Shown: positions 1-5,974, counted from the stretch's first letter. The stretch: DNA of 12,642 bases from Candidatus Woesearchaeota archaeon UBA153 (GCA_002503705.1 DASH01000027.1:1-12642); one strand, 5' to 3'. Numbers and translations are program-made. The notes: a model not told the origin generated them from the sequence alone.

Positions 1-6
1 GCTTAC

Positions 7-516
7 TTAATTAAGACAATACCAAACTTTCGGTTTCGCCGCGTCCTTCCACTCCTTCCAGACGTGGACGCCGTACCGTTGTACGTAATTCTCGAGCGTG
101 ACGGTGAAGAGGTGGTGCTTGTCCTTCGTAAGCACATCGCTCTTGGTCGCGAACGCGGCGGCCAACAGCACGGCATCGCTCGCGTCAGGGATCTTCTTCA
201 ACAATTCCGGCTCGATGCTCGCGACGAACGCGCGCTCCGCGGCGACGTCGCCCGGCACGACGGGCACGTCGAGCACCAACAGTTCGTGATGCTTCTTGAG
301 GAAGTGCCGGATCTCATCCTTCACGTCCGCGTGCAACCGGTGCGCGACGTGCACGAGTTCGCGCGCGTTGAAGCTCGTCACCGCGACACGCGCGTCGAGC
401 AGCTCGGAAAGCTTGTGGCGCTCCGCAGCGTCGATGAAGAAGCACGTGTCGATGAGGATGAGGCCGTGCGCGTCTTCGTACGGTTCATGACGCAATGACG
501 CCAAGAGCTCTTCCAT
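7..516 (-). CDS. PIN-domain ribonuclease (VapC-like or archaeal stand-alone PIN protein)
   Basis: 169 aa. PIN domains are Mg/Mn-dependent ribonucleases, found as VapC toxins and as rRNA-processing enzymes. The acidic residues expected of the fold are visible: D23 in LILIDTCFFID after the first strand, E53 in SFNARELVHV, D114 in the IPDASDAVLLAAA helix and D132 in VLTKDKHHL. The frame stays open far upstream, but that part is the shadow of the opposite gene. I chose the ATG at 516 because a TATA-like box (538-547 read on minus) lies about 26 bp before it and the protein begins sensibly there. No antitoxin is adjacent: the neighbour is a divergent metabolic gene, and what lies beyond position 7 is not visible. 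A toxin role is therefore unproven; a housekeeping PIN protein is as likely. The length (VapCs are usually about 130 aa) and basic, aromatic C-terminus (KPKVWYCLN) also argue against a plain VapC. Confidence 0.82.
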   Translation of the reverse strand: MEELLASLRHEPYEDAHGLILIDTCFFIDAAERHKLSELLDARVAVTSFNARELVHVAHRLHADVKDEIRHFLKKHHELLVLDVPVVPGDVAAERAFVASIEPELLKKIPDASDAVLLAAAFATKSDVLTKDKHHLFTVTLENYVQRYGVHVWKEWKDAAKPKVWYCLN

Positions 517-537
517 GCACTCCCTCGACGAGCACCC

Positions 538-555
538 TTTAAATAAATTTTTATA
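538..555. promoter_or_regulatory. Divergent promoter with two abutting TATA boxes
   Basis: An 18-bp A/T-only block in an otherwise GC-rich region. Read on minus, TTTATTTAAA (547-538) is centred about 26 bp before the PIN gene ATG at 516. Read on plus, TTTTTATA (548-555) is centred about 27 bp before the dehydratase ATG at 578. Both genes would then be transcribed leaderless from one compact bidirectional promoter. Confidence 0.6.
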
Positions 556-577
556 CCCTCCGCCCCTCAAGCGTCGT

Positions 578-1459
578 ATGGGGTTGCTGAAACGAACAGC
601 GGAACGACCGCTCGAGGTGAAGGAGCGCGACGTGAAAGGCGCGTTCGAGCGGAACATCCACGCGCGGAAAGGCGACGCGGGCAGGGTCCTCGTCATCGCG
701 GGCGAGGAGCGGTACGCGGGAGCGACCGCGCTCGCGTCCATCGCCGCGCTCAGGGCCGGCGCGGACAGCGTCGTCATCGCGGCGACGAAAAGCGTCGCGG
801 AAGCGGTACGTCCGTTCTCTCCCGACGTCATCCTCCACGCTTGCGCGGGCGCGACGTGGACGGAGAAGCACGTCAAGGAGCTCTCGACGCTCGCCGAGCG
901 CGCCGACGTCGTCCTTCTCGGCCCCGGCCTCGGCGAGAGCGACGAGCGCGCGGCGTTCGTCAACGCCCTCGCGTCGACGCTCAAGACGCGGCTCGTGCTC
1001 GATGCCGACGCCGCCAAGCAGGTCATCGTGAAACGCGTCAAGAACGCGATCATCCTCGCCAATCACGCGGAGCTGGCGCAATTCCTCAGCGTCAACACGT
1101 TGTCGCGCGAGAACGCCCGCGCCCATCTCGGCCAGAACCTGCTCGTCAGCAAAGGGATTATCGACGCCATTCTCGCTCCCGACCACGAATACGCCGTCAC
1201 CGGCGGCCACCCGCGCGCCACGGTCGCGGGCACAGGCGACGTCCTCGCGGGCATCACCGCGGGTCTGTACGCGCAGAATCCGAACGCGCTCCTCGTCGCG
1301 AAGGCCTCGTGCCTTCTCGCGAAGAAGACCGCTGAGAAGCTCGGCGACGAGAAGGACTACGCGTGGATCGCGAGCGACCTGCTCGACGCGCTTCCCGGCA
1401 TCATCAAGGAGCTGCGCGTCTACCGCATGACGAAGTACGAGCCCGTGCGGAAGCATTGA
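578..1459 (+). CDS. nnrD: ADP/ATP-dependent NAD(P)H-hydrate dehydratase
   Basis: 293 aa, ribokinase-fold YjeF C-terminal domain family. It dehydrates the damaged cofactors NADHX and NADPHX back to NADH/NADPH using a nucleotide. Seen: KGDAGRVLVIAG at about 31-42, which matches the family's KGDxGRVLVIGG strand; the A-rich helix ALASIAALRAGADSV; LGPGLG; VLDADA; and GTGDVLAG at 218-225 with the catalytic-type Asp at 221 (commonly GSGDVLAG). The N-terminal epimerase (YjeF_N/NnrE) domain found in many bifunctional versions is absent, so the epimerase is elsewhere or missing. The ATG at 578 is preferred to in-frame codons further upstream because those lie inside the promoter. It is transcribed divergently from the PIN gene. 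A T5 run at 1484-1488 is a plausible terminator. Confidence 0.9.
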   Translation: MGLLKRTAERPLEVKERDVKGAFERNIHARKGDAGRVLVIAGEERYAGATALASIAALRAGADSVVIAATKSVAEAVRPFSPDVILHACAGATWTEKHVKELSTLAERADVVLLGPGLGESDERAAFVNALASTLKTRLVLDADAAKQVIVKRVKNAIILANHAELAQFLSVNTLSRENARAHLGQNLLVSKGIIDAILAPDHEYAVTGGHPRATVAGTGDVLAGITAGLYAQNPNALLVAKASCLLAKKTAEKLGDEKDYAWIASDLLDALPGIIKELRVYRMTKYEPVRKH

Positions 1460-1483
1460 CCCGCGCGGAAGAGCTCAGCTTGA

Positions 1484-1488
1484 TTTTT
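1484..1488 (+). terminator. Oligo-T terminator candidate after the dehydratase gene
   Basis: TTTTT lies 25 bp after the stop codon, in the 80-bp gap before the convergent gene. Archaeal transcription often stops at short T runs; no strong hairpin is seen here. Confidence 0.3.
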
Positions 1489-1540
1489 CGTGCGTTGTCC
1501 GTCTGCGCGGCGAGACTCTGGGCCGCGCCGGCCACGATGC

Positions 1541-2314
1541 TCATTTCACGAATCGCATCTTCGGGTGGCGCGCGGCGAACCGCTTGAGCAAGCCGTCGAA
1601 ACCCTGCGACGTTTCGTTCTTGTGCTGGAAGTTCTGCTCGAGCAGTCTCGCGACCTCGAAGCCGAGCTTCCAGTGCGTCTCGCTCGGCAACTCTTGCGAG
1701 AAGTACTCGCGCAGCCGGTAATCGCCGAGGACGTCCCCTGTCTCGATGACTCTCGTCGTCGGCGTCCGGTGCTTCGTCGCCGGCGCGTCGAGCGCGGCGT
1801 CGTACGCGTGCGTGTACATCTTGCTCCAGCAACGGTGCGGCAAGTACTCCTCGACGACCTTGAGCGCGCTCGCGAACGCCGCGTCGCTCTTCGTCTCCGT
1901 CGCAATCCGTTCGAGCGTGACGAAGACGTCGCCTTGCCACCGCTTGCCGTGCGCGAAGTTCGCGCACTTGAGGAACTCGACGCAACTTTCTTCGCCGATC
2001 GCGGTCTTGATGGGTACTGCGCGGCGGACGAGCAGTTCCTGCCGTCCGATGTTCTGCTTCGTCTGTAAGAGCAGGTAGGGCAGGCTTGTTCCCGGAACGC
2101 TTTCGACGCTGTCCGTGAAGAGCTCCGCGACGAGGGCGTCGACGCGCTCCTCGGGGAGTCGCGAGTGGTAGACGCCGCCGACGAACTCGTTCCAGTCTCG
2201 TTGCTCGAGCGCGTGCAAGAACCGCGCTCTCGACTGCGGCGGCAGCGCGTTTTCGTTGCGCGCGTACGCTCGCACCGCGGCGGCGTACAGGTTCCGGTCC
2301 ATTAGCGGTCTCAT
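1541..2314 (-). CDS. Hypothetical protein, family not recognised
   Basis: 257 aa, soluble, with no signal peptide or membrane segment. I do not recognise it. It looks mostly helical and alternates charged and hydrophobic residues: an N-terminal part rich in R/E (MDRNLYAAAVRAYARNE), a central stretch with GRQELLVRRAVPIKTAIGEE, two cysteines around CVEFLKCANF, then AFASALKVVEEYLPHRCW, and a basic C-terminus ending HPKMRFVK. No nucleotide-binding, zinc or catalytic signature is evident. Start: a GTG at 2317 and ATGs at 2314 and 2302 are all in frame. I took 2314 because the TATA-like CTTAAAAAG (2346-2338 on minus) is 25-30 bp before it, fitting leaderless transcription as for its neighbours. It is convergent with the dehydratase gene, and its codons look like those of its neighbours, which supports a real gene. 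Confidence 0.72.
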   Translation of the reverse strand: MRPLMDRNLYAAAVRAYARNENALPPQSRARFLHALEQRDWNEFVGGVYHSRLPEERVDALVAELFTDSVESVPGTSLPYLLLQTKQNIGRQELLVRRAVPIKTAIGEESCVEFLKCANFAHGKRWQGDVFVTLERIATETKSDAAFASALKVVEEYLPHRCWSKMYTHAYDAALDAPATKHRTPTTRVIETGDVLGDYRLREYFSQELPSETHWKLGFEVARLLEQNFQHKNETSQGFDGLLKRFAARHPKMRFVK

Positions 2315-2337
2315 CACTGGCGGGGAAGAACTCCGAC

Positions 2338-2346
2338 TTTTTAAGC
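2338..2346 (-). promoter_or_regulatory. TATA-like box of the unrecognised 257-aa gene
   Basis: CTTAAAAAG on the minus strand, about 28 bp before the ATG at 2314. Confidence 0.45.
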
Positions 2347-2597
2347 GTATCTTTTGTTTCTCCTCTCAGAGGCTCTTAGGCAAATGGATGGTCGCCAGCG
2401 TCAGGCGAGTCGCTTTTGACGCGAGGTTGCGGTGAGCGACGGGGGACCTGCCCCCCACGGGGTGGTCGCGACGCCTCGGAGCGACCCGCGAGTGCTCCGC
2501 ACGAGCGTGTCGCGGAAGAAGCGAAAAACGAAGCGATGCGACGAGCGGCTGGCGACCGCGCGAAAGCGATTTGCCGAAGAGCCCCTCTCAGACGCAC
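2347..2597. other. Gene-free stretch with GC hairpins
   Basis: About 250 bp without a convincing gene. It contains a GGGGG/CCCCC hairpin (2441-2445 with 2451-2455) and, right after it, the hairpin pair at 2464-2505 that recurs near 5124. Open frames crossing it are low-complexity, R/A/S-rich readings of GC-rich sequence with no protein features. Confidence 0.5.
2464..2505 (+). repeat. Two-hairpin intergenic element, copy 1
   Basis: 42 bp. Hairpin 1 is GGTCGC (2464-2469) pairing with GCGACC (2481-2486). It encloses opposed GA/GA dinucleotides, a C-G pair (2472/2478) and the loop GCCTC. Hairpin 2 is GTGC-tcc-GCAC (2492-2502) between two CGAG tetranucleotides. It matches 5124-5165 at 35 of 42 positions. 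Of the seven differences, four form two compensatory base-pair changes and three are in the linker or loop. The plus strand is chosen because only there do the mismatches read as tandem G·A pairs. Confidence 0.6.
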
Positions 2598-2608
2598 TTT
2601 TTTAAATC
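2598..2608 (+). promoter_or_regulatory. TATA-like box of the endonuclease IV gene
   Basis: CTTTTTTAAAT, centred about 27 bp before the ATG at 2630; consistent with a leaderless transcript. Confidence 0.5.
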
Positions 2609-2629
2609 CTCTCTCTTTCTCGTCCTCGT

Positions 2630-3502
2630 ATGGTTCCGAAGAACGGTCACGGTCCCCTCGGCGTGCACTTGGGCGTCGGGCAACGGTTCGACGACGCGGT
2701 CGCGCAGGCGAAGCTGCTCGGCATCACGTGCTGCCAATTGTTCACGCACAACCCTCGCGGCTGGGGGTTCGCTCCGTTGGATGAAAAATCGCTCGCGAAG
2801 TTCCGCGACGACCTGCGCAAGGCCGGCGTCTCGCCGGTCGCGTCGCACTGCAACTATCTCATCAATCTCGGTTCGAACGCTCCTGACATCCGCGCGAAGA
2901 GCCTCGCGTGCTTCCGTCAGGAGTTCCCGTACGCGCGCGCGTACGGGTGCGGGTATTTCGTCTTACACGTCGGCAAGCATAAGGCGCAATCGCTCGACGA
3001 CGGCATCAAGAACGTCGCCGCGGGCATCAATTCCTGCAAGGACGTTCTGCTGAAGTATCCGGAGATCACGCTGCTGCTCGAGACCGTCGCCGGACAAGGC
3101 TCGGAGATAGGGCGGGACTTCAACGACCTCGGCACAATCATCGCGCTCGTCGACAAGGAACTTCGTCCTCGCGTCGGCGTCTGCGTGGACACCTGCCACG
3201 TCTTCGCCGCTGGGTACGATTTACGGACTCCTGCCGGCGTCGACGCCGCGGCGAAGGCGATGGACGCGGCGTTCGGTCTCGACCGCGTGAAACTCATTCA
3301 TCTCAACGACGCGTTGAAAGAATTTAATAGCCGCGTCGACCGCCACCAGCATATCGGCGAAGGCTTCATCGGCGCCGCCGGGTTCCGGGCGTTCCTCAAC
3401 CATCCCGTGTTCAAGCCGCTGCCGAAGGTGCTCGAGGTTCCCGAGGACGAGCATATGGGGTACGCGGAGAACTTAGCCGTCGTCCGGAAATTGCAGGCGT
3501 AG
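2630..3502 (+). CDS. nfo: Endonuclease IV (AP endonuclease)
   Basis: 290 aa, the usual length for the Nfo family (about 280-300 aa). It cleaves the DNA backbone 5' of abasic sites in base excision repair and can remove blocked 3' ends, using a trinuclear Zn centre in a TIM barrel. All nine metal ligands known from E. coli Nfo can be placed: H73 in SHCNYLINLGS, H113 in VLHVGKH, E151 in LLLETVAGQGS, D187 and H190 in GVCVDTCHVFAAGYDL, H224 in LIHLND, D237 and H239 in VDRHQHIGEGFIG, and E269 in VLEVPEDE. The signatures DTCHxFAAGYD and DRHxxIGEGFIG are nearly canonical, so the enzyme should be active. One oddity is the cysteine-rich N-terminal part (CCQLF). It has its own TATA box and no SD-type leader, so it is probably a single-gene leaderless unit. 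Confidence 0.96.
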   Translation: MVPKNGHGPLGVHLGVGQRFDDAVAQAKLLGITCCQLFTHNPRGWGFAPLDEKSLAKFRDDLRKAGVSPVASHCNYLINLGSNAPDIRAKSLACFRQEFPYARAYGCGYFVLHVGKHKAQSLDDGIKNVAAGINSCKDVLLKYPEITLLLETVAGQGSEIGRDFNDLGTIIALVDKELRPRVGVCVDTCHVFAAGYDLRTPAGVDAAAKAMDAAFGLDRVKLIHLNDALKEFNSRVDRHQHIGEGFIGAAGFRAFLNHPVFKPLPKVLEVPEDEHMGYAENLAVVRKLQA

Positions 3503-3527
3503 CGCGGATGTCGGGTGAAGAGAATAA

Positions 3528-3549
3528 TTAACCACTAATAAGTGGTTAA
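3528..3549. promoter_or_regulatory. Perfect 9-bp inverted repeat (operator or terminator)
   Basis: Arms TTAACCACT (3528-3536) and AGTGGTTAA (3541-3549) around AATA. It lies 25 bp after the endonuclease IV stop and about 12 bp upstream of the TATA box of the next gene. That suits a repressor operator (overlapping the BRE side) or a stem at the end of the nfo transcript. The AT-rich stem and the lack of an immediate T run favour the operator, weakly. Confidence 0.45.
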
Positions 3550-3560
3550 AAAACGAAAGA

Positions 3561-3569
3561 TTTTTAAAT
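3561..3569 (+). promoter_or_regulatory. TATA-like box of the 308-aa gene
   Basis: TTTTTAAAT, centred about 28 bp before the ATG at 3593; used to choose that start over the in-frame GTG at 3542. Confidence 0.5.
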
Positions 3570-3592
3570 TCTTCTCTCAGTTCTTCTTCTCC

Positions 3593-4519
3593 ATGTCTGT
3601 CCAGTACACAGAGGAACTGCGTGTCGAGATTGATGTCGACCTAGATCTCAAAGCAATTGAAGAGCTCGCTACTGACGACTTCTTCCTCAACGCCGCGGAA
3701 GCGCGCACCAACCTCCTCCTCGTCGCTCTCGGTGCGAAACCCGCATATGAACTCCAACTCTTCGGCACGACACGACCCCGCTTCGTCGACCCTGTTCTCT
3801 TTCGCCAACTCGTCGCGTACCGTCGAGGGCGTCCTGATTATTACGATGCGGCGAACGACGTCATCGCCGCGGATGTCGCGGGAGAGCGACGTACGATGGA
3901 AGGCATCTACTTCGGCGACGAAGAGCTCCCTGGCGAGTTCTTCAATCGACGAAACTCCGTAGTTGCCCAGCTCGACGATCTTGCATCACGAACGCCCTTC
4001 AGAGTCTCGAGTCAACGCATCGCAGCGGTCATTCGTGCCCTCGGTAATAACAACCTTCTCTACGACTACTCGTCCGAGTGCTTCCCTCGATACTACGGGA
4101 GACCTCTCGTGAAGAATGGTATTCCCGCTGGCGAAGAGATCTACCTCCCCGTCAACGTCCTCACGTTCCGTGTTGCACGAGACGAGGAGACGCTCCGCTC
4201 CCTCTCAGTCGCCTCTGCTCATTGCGAAGCACCCGTCGAGCTCAAATCCTTGTACGGTCAACTCATGGGCTATCCGTCGACCGCGATCAAGTCGTTTTGC
4301 GAGGGCCGGGCAATCATCTACCCGGATGAGGACTCGTGCCCGCACGCCGCGTTCCTCAACTACAAAGTCTCCCCGACCAAAGGATTTCAACAACGAGAAG
4401 TCGCTCACGCCGCTAAGCTCGCAGACATCGTCAAGATCGTCTCGCCGACCATCTACTCGCAGATGAATGCCGCGTACGCCCATGCGCACTCGTCGTGGCG
4501 CGCCATGCCAAAAGCATAA
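3593..4519 (+). CDS. Hypothetical protein, possibly DUF483-like C-terminal motif
   Basis: 308 aa, acidic N-terminus (ELRVEIDVDLDLKAIEELATDD), soluble, no signal peptide. I do not recognise the family with confidence. Visible blocks: LLLVALGAKPAYELQLFG at about 41-58; YYDAANDVIAADVAGERR around 83-100; and LYGQLMGYPSTAIKSFCEG at about 220-238. The last has the rhythm of the LGYPxCCIxxF motif of DUF483-type proteins, but P-S-T-A replaces the usual P-E-C-C. It is followed by SCPHAAFLNYKVSPTKGF. If related, it has lost the paired cysteines. An in-frame GTG at 3542 would add a basic, Phe-rich peptide but lies upstream of the TATA box, so the ATG at 3593 is preferred. The gene ends 26 bp before the archease ATG, and the archease TATA box lies in its last codons. 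The upstream inverted repeat suggests specific regulation. Confidence 0.75.
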   Translation: MSVQYTEELRVEIDVDLDLKAIEELATDDFFLNAAEARTNLLLVALGAKPAYELQLFGTTRPRFVDPVLFRQLVAYRRGRPDYYDAANDVIAADVAGERRTMEGIYFGDEELPGEFFNRRNSVVAQLDDLASRTPFRVSSQRIAAVIRALGNNNLLYDYSSECFPRYYGRPLVKNGIPAGEEIYLPVNVLTFRVARDEETLRSLSVASAHCEAPVELKSLYGQLMGYPSTAIKSFCEGRAIIYPDEDSCPHAAFLNYKVSPTKGFQQREVAHAAKLADIVKIVSPTIYSQMNAAYAHAHSSWRAMPKA

Positions 4520-4521
4520 AT
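4513..4521 (+). promoter_or_regulatory. TATA-like box of archease, overlapping the previous stop codon
   Basis: GCATAAATA spans the stop codon of the 308-aa gene (TAA at 4517-4519) and is centred about 29 bp before the archease ATG at 4546. Confidence 0.45.
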
Positions 4522-4545
4522 ACTCTTCTCGTTCTTCTGCTCGTC

Positions 4546-4995
4546 ATGCAGTCTGTTCCTGGCGAGTACGAGTACCTGCCGCACACCGCGGACGCGAAGT
4601 TCCGAGCGTACGGCGAGACTCTTGAGGGGGCGTTCCGCAACGCGGCCAGGGCGATGACCGCCCTCTTGACCGACCTCTCGAAGGTCAAGCCCGCGCGCGA
4701 GATTCAGATTTCGTTGACGGCGAAGAACCAGGACTCCTTGCTCTTCGACTTCCTCGACCAGTTGTTGTTCCTCCTCGACACTGAAGCGTTCCTCCTGCAC
4801 GAGTGCAAGGACGTGAAGATTACGAAGACGATGAAGAACGGTACTGACGCGTACGAACTCTCCTGTACCGTCACGGGCGACGATTACCAGAACTCCGAGA
4901 CGCGCGGCGACGTGAAAGCCATCACGTACAACGACATGCTCGTCGAACAACTCCCCGACAAGCGCTGGGTCTGCCAAGTCGTCGTCGACCTGTAA
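4546..4995 (+). CDS. Archease (RtcB tRNA-ligase activator)
   Basis: 149 aa; archeases are about 140 aa. Archease helps the RNA ligase RtcB become guanylylated and turn over during tRNA splicing and RNA repair. Seen: YEYLPHTADAKFRAYGETLEGAFRNAA at 8-34, the family start with the conserved H13 and D16; LLFDFLDQLLFLLDTEAFL at about 65-83, equivalent to the family LLxxWLxELLYLxDxE segment; and GDVKAITYNDMLV at 121-133 followed by W141 and a terminal VVVDL. One position stands out: where the family usually reads K(A/G)(V/I)TYH, this protein has TYN (N129). RtcB itself is not in the window. An open frame runs upstream to 4495, but a hydrophobic extension inside the previous gene is implausible. ATG 4546 fits the TATA box. 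Confidence 0.88.
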   Translation: MQSVPGEYEYLPHTADAKFRAYGETLEGAFRNAARAMTALLTDLSKVKPAREIQISLTAKNQDSLLFDFLDQLLFLLDTEAFLLHECKDVKITKTMKNGTDAYELSCTVTGDDYQNSETRGDVKAITYNDMLVEQLPDKRWVCQVVVDL

Positions 4996-5123
4996 GTCGT
5001 CTTCTTCTCAAGCGGCGTCGCCACCGTCCTTCCTCACCGACGTTCGGAATCCGTGACTTCTCCGAAGTCTCGTCTTAAGGGCGAGCGTCTACGAGGAACT
5101 CAACGAGTGCGTTGCGCGGAGTT

Positions 5124-5165
5124 GGTCGCGAGGCCTCCGAGCGACCTACGAGGGCTTCGCCCGAG
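5124..5165 (+). repeat. Two-hairpin intergenic element, copy 2
   Basis: Hairpin 1: GGTCGC (5124-5129) with GCGACC (5141-5146), opposed GA/GA, a G-C pair (5132/5138) and the same GCCTC loop. Hairpin 2: GGGC-ttc-GCCC (5152-5162) between CGAG tetranucleotides. Compared with copy 1, C-G became G-C in stem 1 and T-A became G-C in stem 2, so pairing is kept. Confidence 0.6.
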
Positions 5166-5180
5166 TTTGCCCCCTGCGGG

Positions 5181-5299
5181 GACGCAGCACCCACCGTCTC
5201 AGGATCCGGATGCGAGCAGGACGGTGGCGACGCAGAACTCAGGGTGTGAAACGCAACACTCACCGTCTGAGAATCGCCACGTGAGCAGGACGGTAACTG
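5181..5299. repeat. Two diverged 50-bp direct repeats with internal stems
   Basis: Units 5181-5230 and 5250-5299, spaced 69 bp. The best-kept blocks are CACCGTCT and GAGCAGGACGGT. Each unit can fold on itself: CCACCGTC (5191-5198) with GACGGTGG (5220-5227) in the first, ACCGTC (5262-5267) with GACGGT (5289-5294) in the second. The loops differ in sequence. Function unknown. Confidence 0.55.
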
Positions 5300-5301
5300 C
5301 C

Positions 5302-5472
5302 CGGCCCCGTCATTCGGTCGCGATGAAAGTCTCGCTCCGCGGCGACCCTGCGGCGGCCACCGCTTCCTCGTCAGGCGGCGCAATCCGCTTGGCGCAAGCC
5401 GGCAGGACACTGCCGTCGAGAGGCCGCCAAGGCAGGGTCGCACGACTTTTTCATCGCGGCCCCGTCATTCGG
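5302..5472. repeat. MITE-like or structured-RNA unit between 16-bp direct repeats
   Basis: The identical 16-mer CGGCCCCGTCATTCGG occurs at 5302-5317 and 5457-5472. Between them is a nested fold: GCGATGAAAGTC (5320-5331) with GACTTTTTCATCGC (5444-5457, two extra T); GCGACCCTGC (5342-5351) with GCAGGGTCGC (5432-5441), perfect; and GGCGGCC (5352-5358) with GGCCGCC (5422-5428). Inside are hairpins GCTTG-gcg-CAAGC (5387-5399) and GGCAG-gaca-CTGCC (5401-5414). No coding potential is seen. It could be a miniature inverted-repeat element with a long target duplication, or an unidentified non-coding RNA. I tried RNase P and SRP RNA and found only a superficial RNase P-like GAAAGTC. Confidence 0.6.
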
Positions 5473-5475
5473 AAA

Positions 5476-5484
5476 CTTTAAAAG
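5476..5484 (+). promoter_or_regulatory. TATA-like box of the 155-aa gene
   Basis: CTTTAAAAG, centred about 27 bp before the GTG at 5507. It directly follows the 16-bp direct repeat ending at 5472. Confidence 0.5.
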
Positions 5485-5506
5485 TGAGAACTACCGTGAA
5501 AACCGG

Positions 5507-5974
5507 GTGCAGTTCGGCAGCGTTGACGATGCAGTAGCACTCATTCTGTCCGAGGGACGGCGCGCCACCGCGAGATTCTCGGCGACGAAGAACGGCGAAC
5601 GGCCCGGCATCATCCACGGCTACCTTGACACGCTCGCTGAACTCTACGATACCGCTCTCGCTTTCGAAGCGCGAGGCGCGGCGTTGGTCCGAAAACTGTG
5701 CGACTGCTATTATTTCGAATGGATGGCCGTAGCGAACCAGGAACTCGATGAGCACCTCCCGCTCCACCTCGCCACGTACGCGGCGCAACGACGACCAGCG
5801 CCAGACCCTGTTGTCGCGAACGCCCCGACTCTCGTCGAACCCGTCTCGCCGCCAACCACCACGTTCCACTACCGGCCTCCTCTCCCGATTCCGACCCTCG
5901 CCGCCTTCTTCGAGGACCTCTTCGAGCTCCCCAAACGGTTCACGCCAACGTGCGCCACCGCCCGCCACCACTAA
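5507..5974 (+). CDS. Hypothetical protein with helical N-terminus and proline-rich tail
   Basis: 155 aa, not recognised. Residues 1 to about 90 look helical and folded (VDDAVALILSEGRR, then YLDTLAELYDTALAFEARG, then LCDCYYFEWMAVANQELDEH, with a CxC pair). About 95-130 is a proline-rich linker (RRPAPDPVV, PVSPPTTTFHYRPPLPIP), followed by a short hydrophobic segment LAAFFEDLFELPKRF that could be a binding helix. No enzyme motif is seen. The start is a GTG at 5507; a TATA box at the right distance and the lack of an in-frame ATG before residue 73 support it. An open frame of 188 aa lies on the opposite strand over the same DNA. I prefer this one because of its promoter, its amino-acid pattern and the R/E/G-rich, low-complexity look of the other. 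It is followed 104 bp later by the thioredoxin reductase gene, which has its own promoter. Confidence 0.62.
   Translation: MQFGSVDDAVALILSEGRRATARFSATKNGERPGIIHGYLDTLAELYDTALAFEARGAALVRKLCDCYYFEWMAVANQELDEHLPLHLATYAAQRRPAPDPVVANAPTLVEPVSPPTTTFHYRPPLPIPTLAAFFEDLFELPKRFTPTCATARHH

Larger units (their letters stand above)
4996..5506. other. Gene-poor stretch holding several structured repeats
   Basis: About 510 bp between archease and the next start. It holds the second copy of the two-hairpin element (5124-5165), a CCCC-tgc-GGGG hairpin just after it, two diverged 50-bp direct repeats (5181-5299), a folded unit between 16-bp direct repeats (5302-5472), and a TATA box (5476-5484). Open frames on both strands are R/S/P-rich readings of GC-rich repeats and are not credible proteins. 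Confidence 0.6.

Noticed and set aside
517..1062. Upstream extension of the PIN frame on minus
   Set aside because: It runs through the promoter and antisense to the dehydratase; the translation is S/A/R-rich and the TATA box supports the start at 516.
551..1456. Long minus-strand frame (301 aa) over the dehydratase gene
   Set aside because: Shadow of a clearly identified enzyme; R/E/D-rich translation without motifs, caused by GC-biased third positions.
5320..5460. RNase P RNA, prompted by GATGAAAGTC resembling the conserved GAGGAAAGTCC
   Set aside because: The matching 3' block (ACAGAA...GGCTTA) is missing and the GAAAGTC instead pairs with GACTTTTTC in a simple long stem. SRP RNA helix 8 motifs are also absent.
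5053..5481. Open frames on both strands across the repeat region (about 120-140 aa)
   Set aside because: They run through hairpins and direct repeats, are R/S/P-rich, and a shared GRSEASRP peptide on minus is only the two-hairpin element read as protein.
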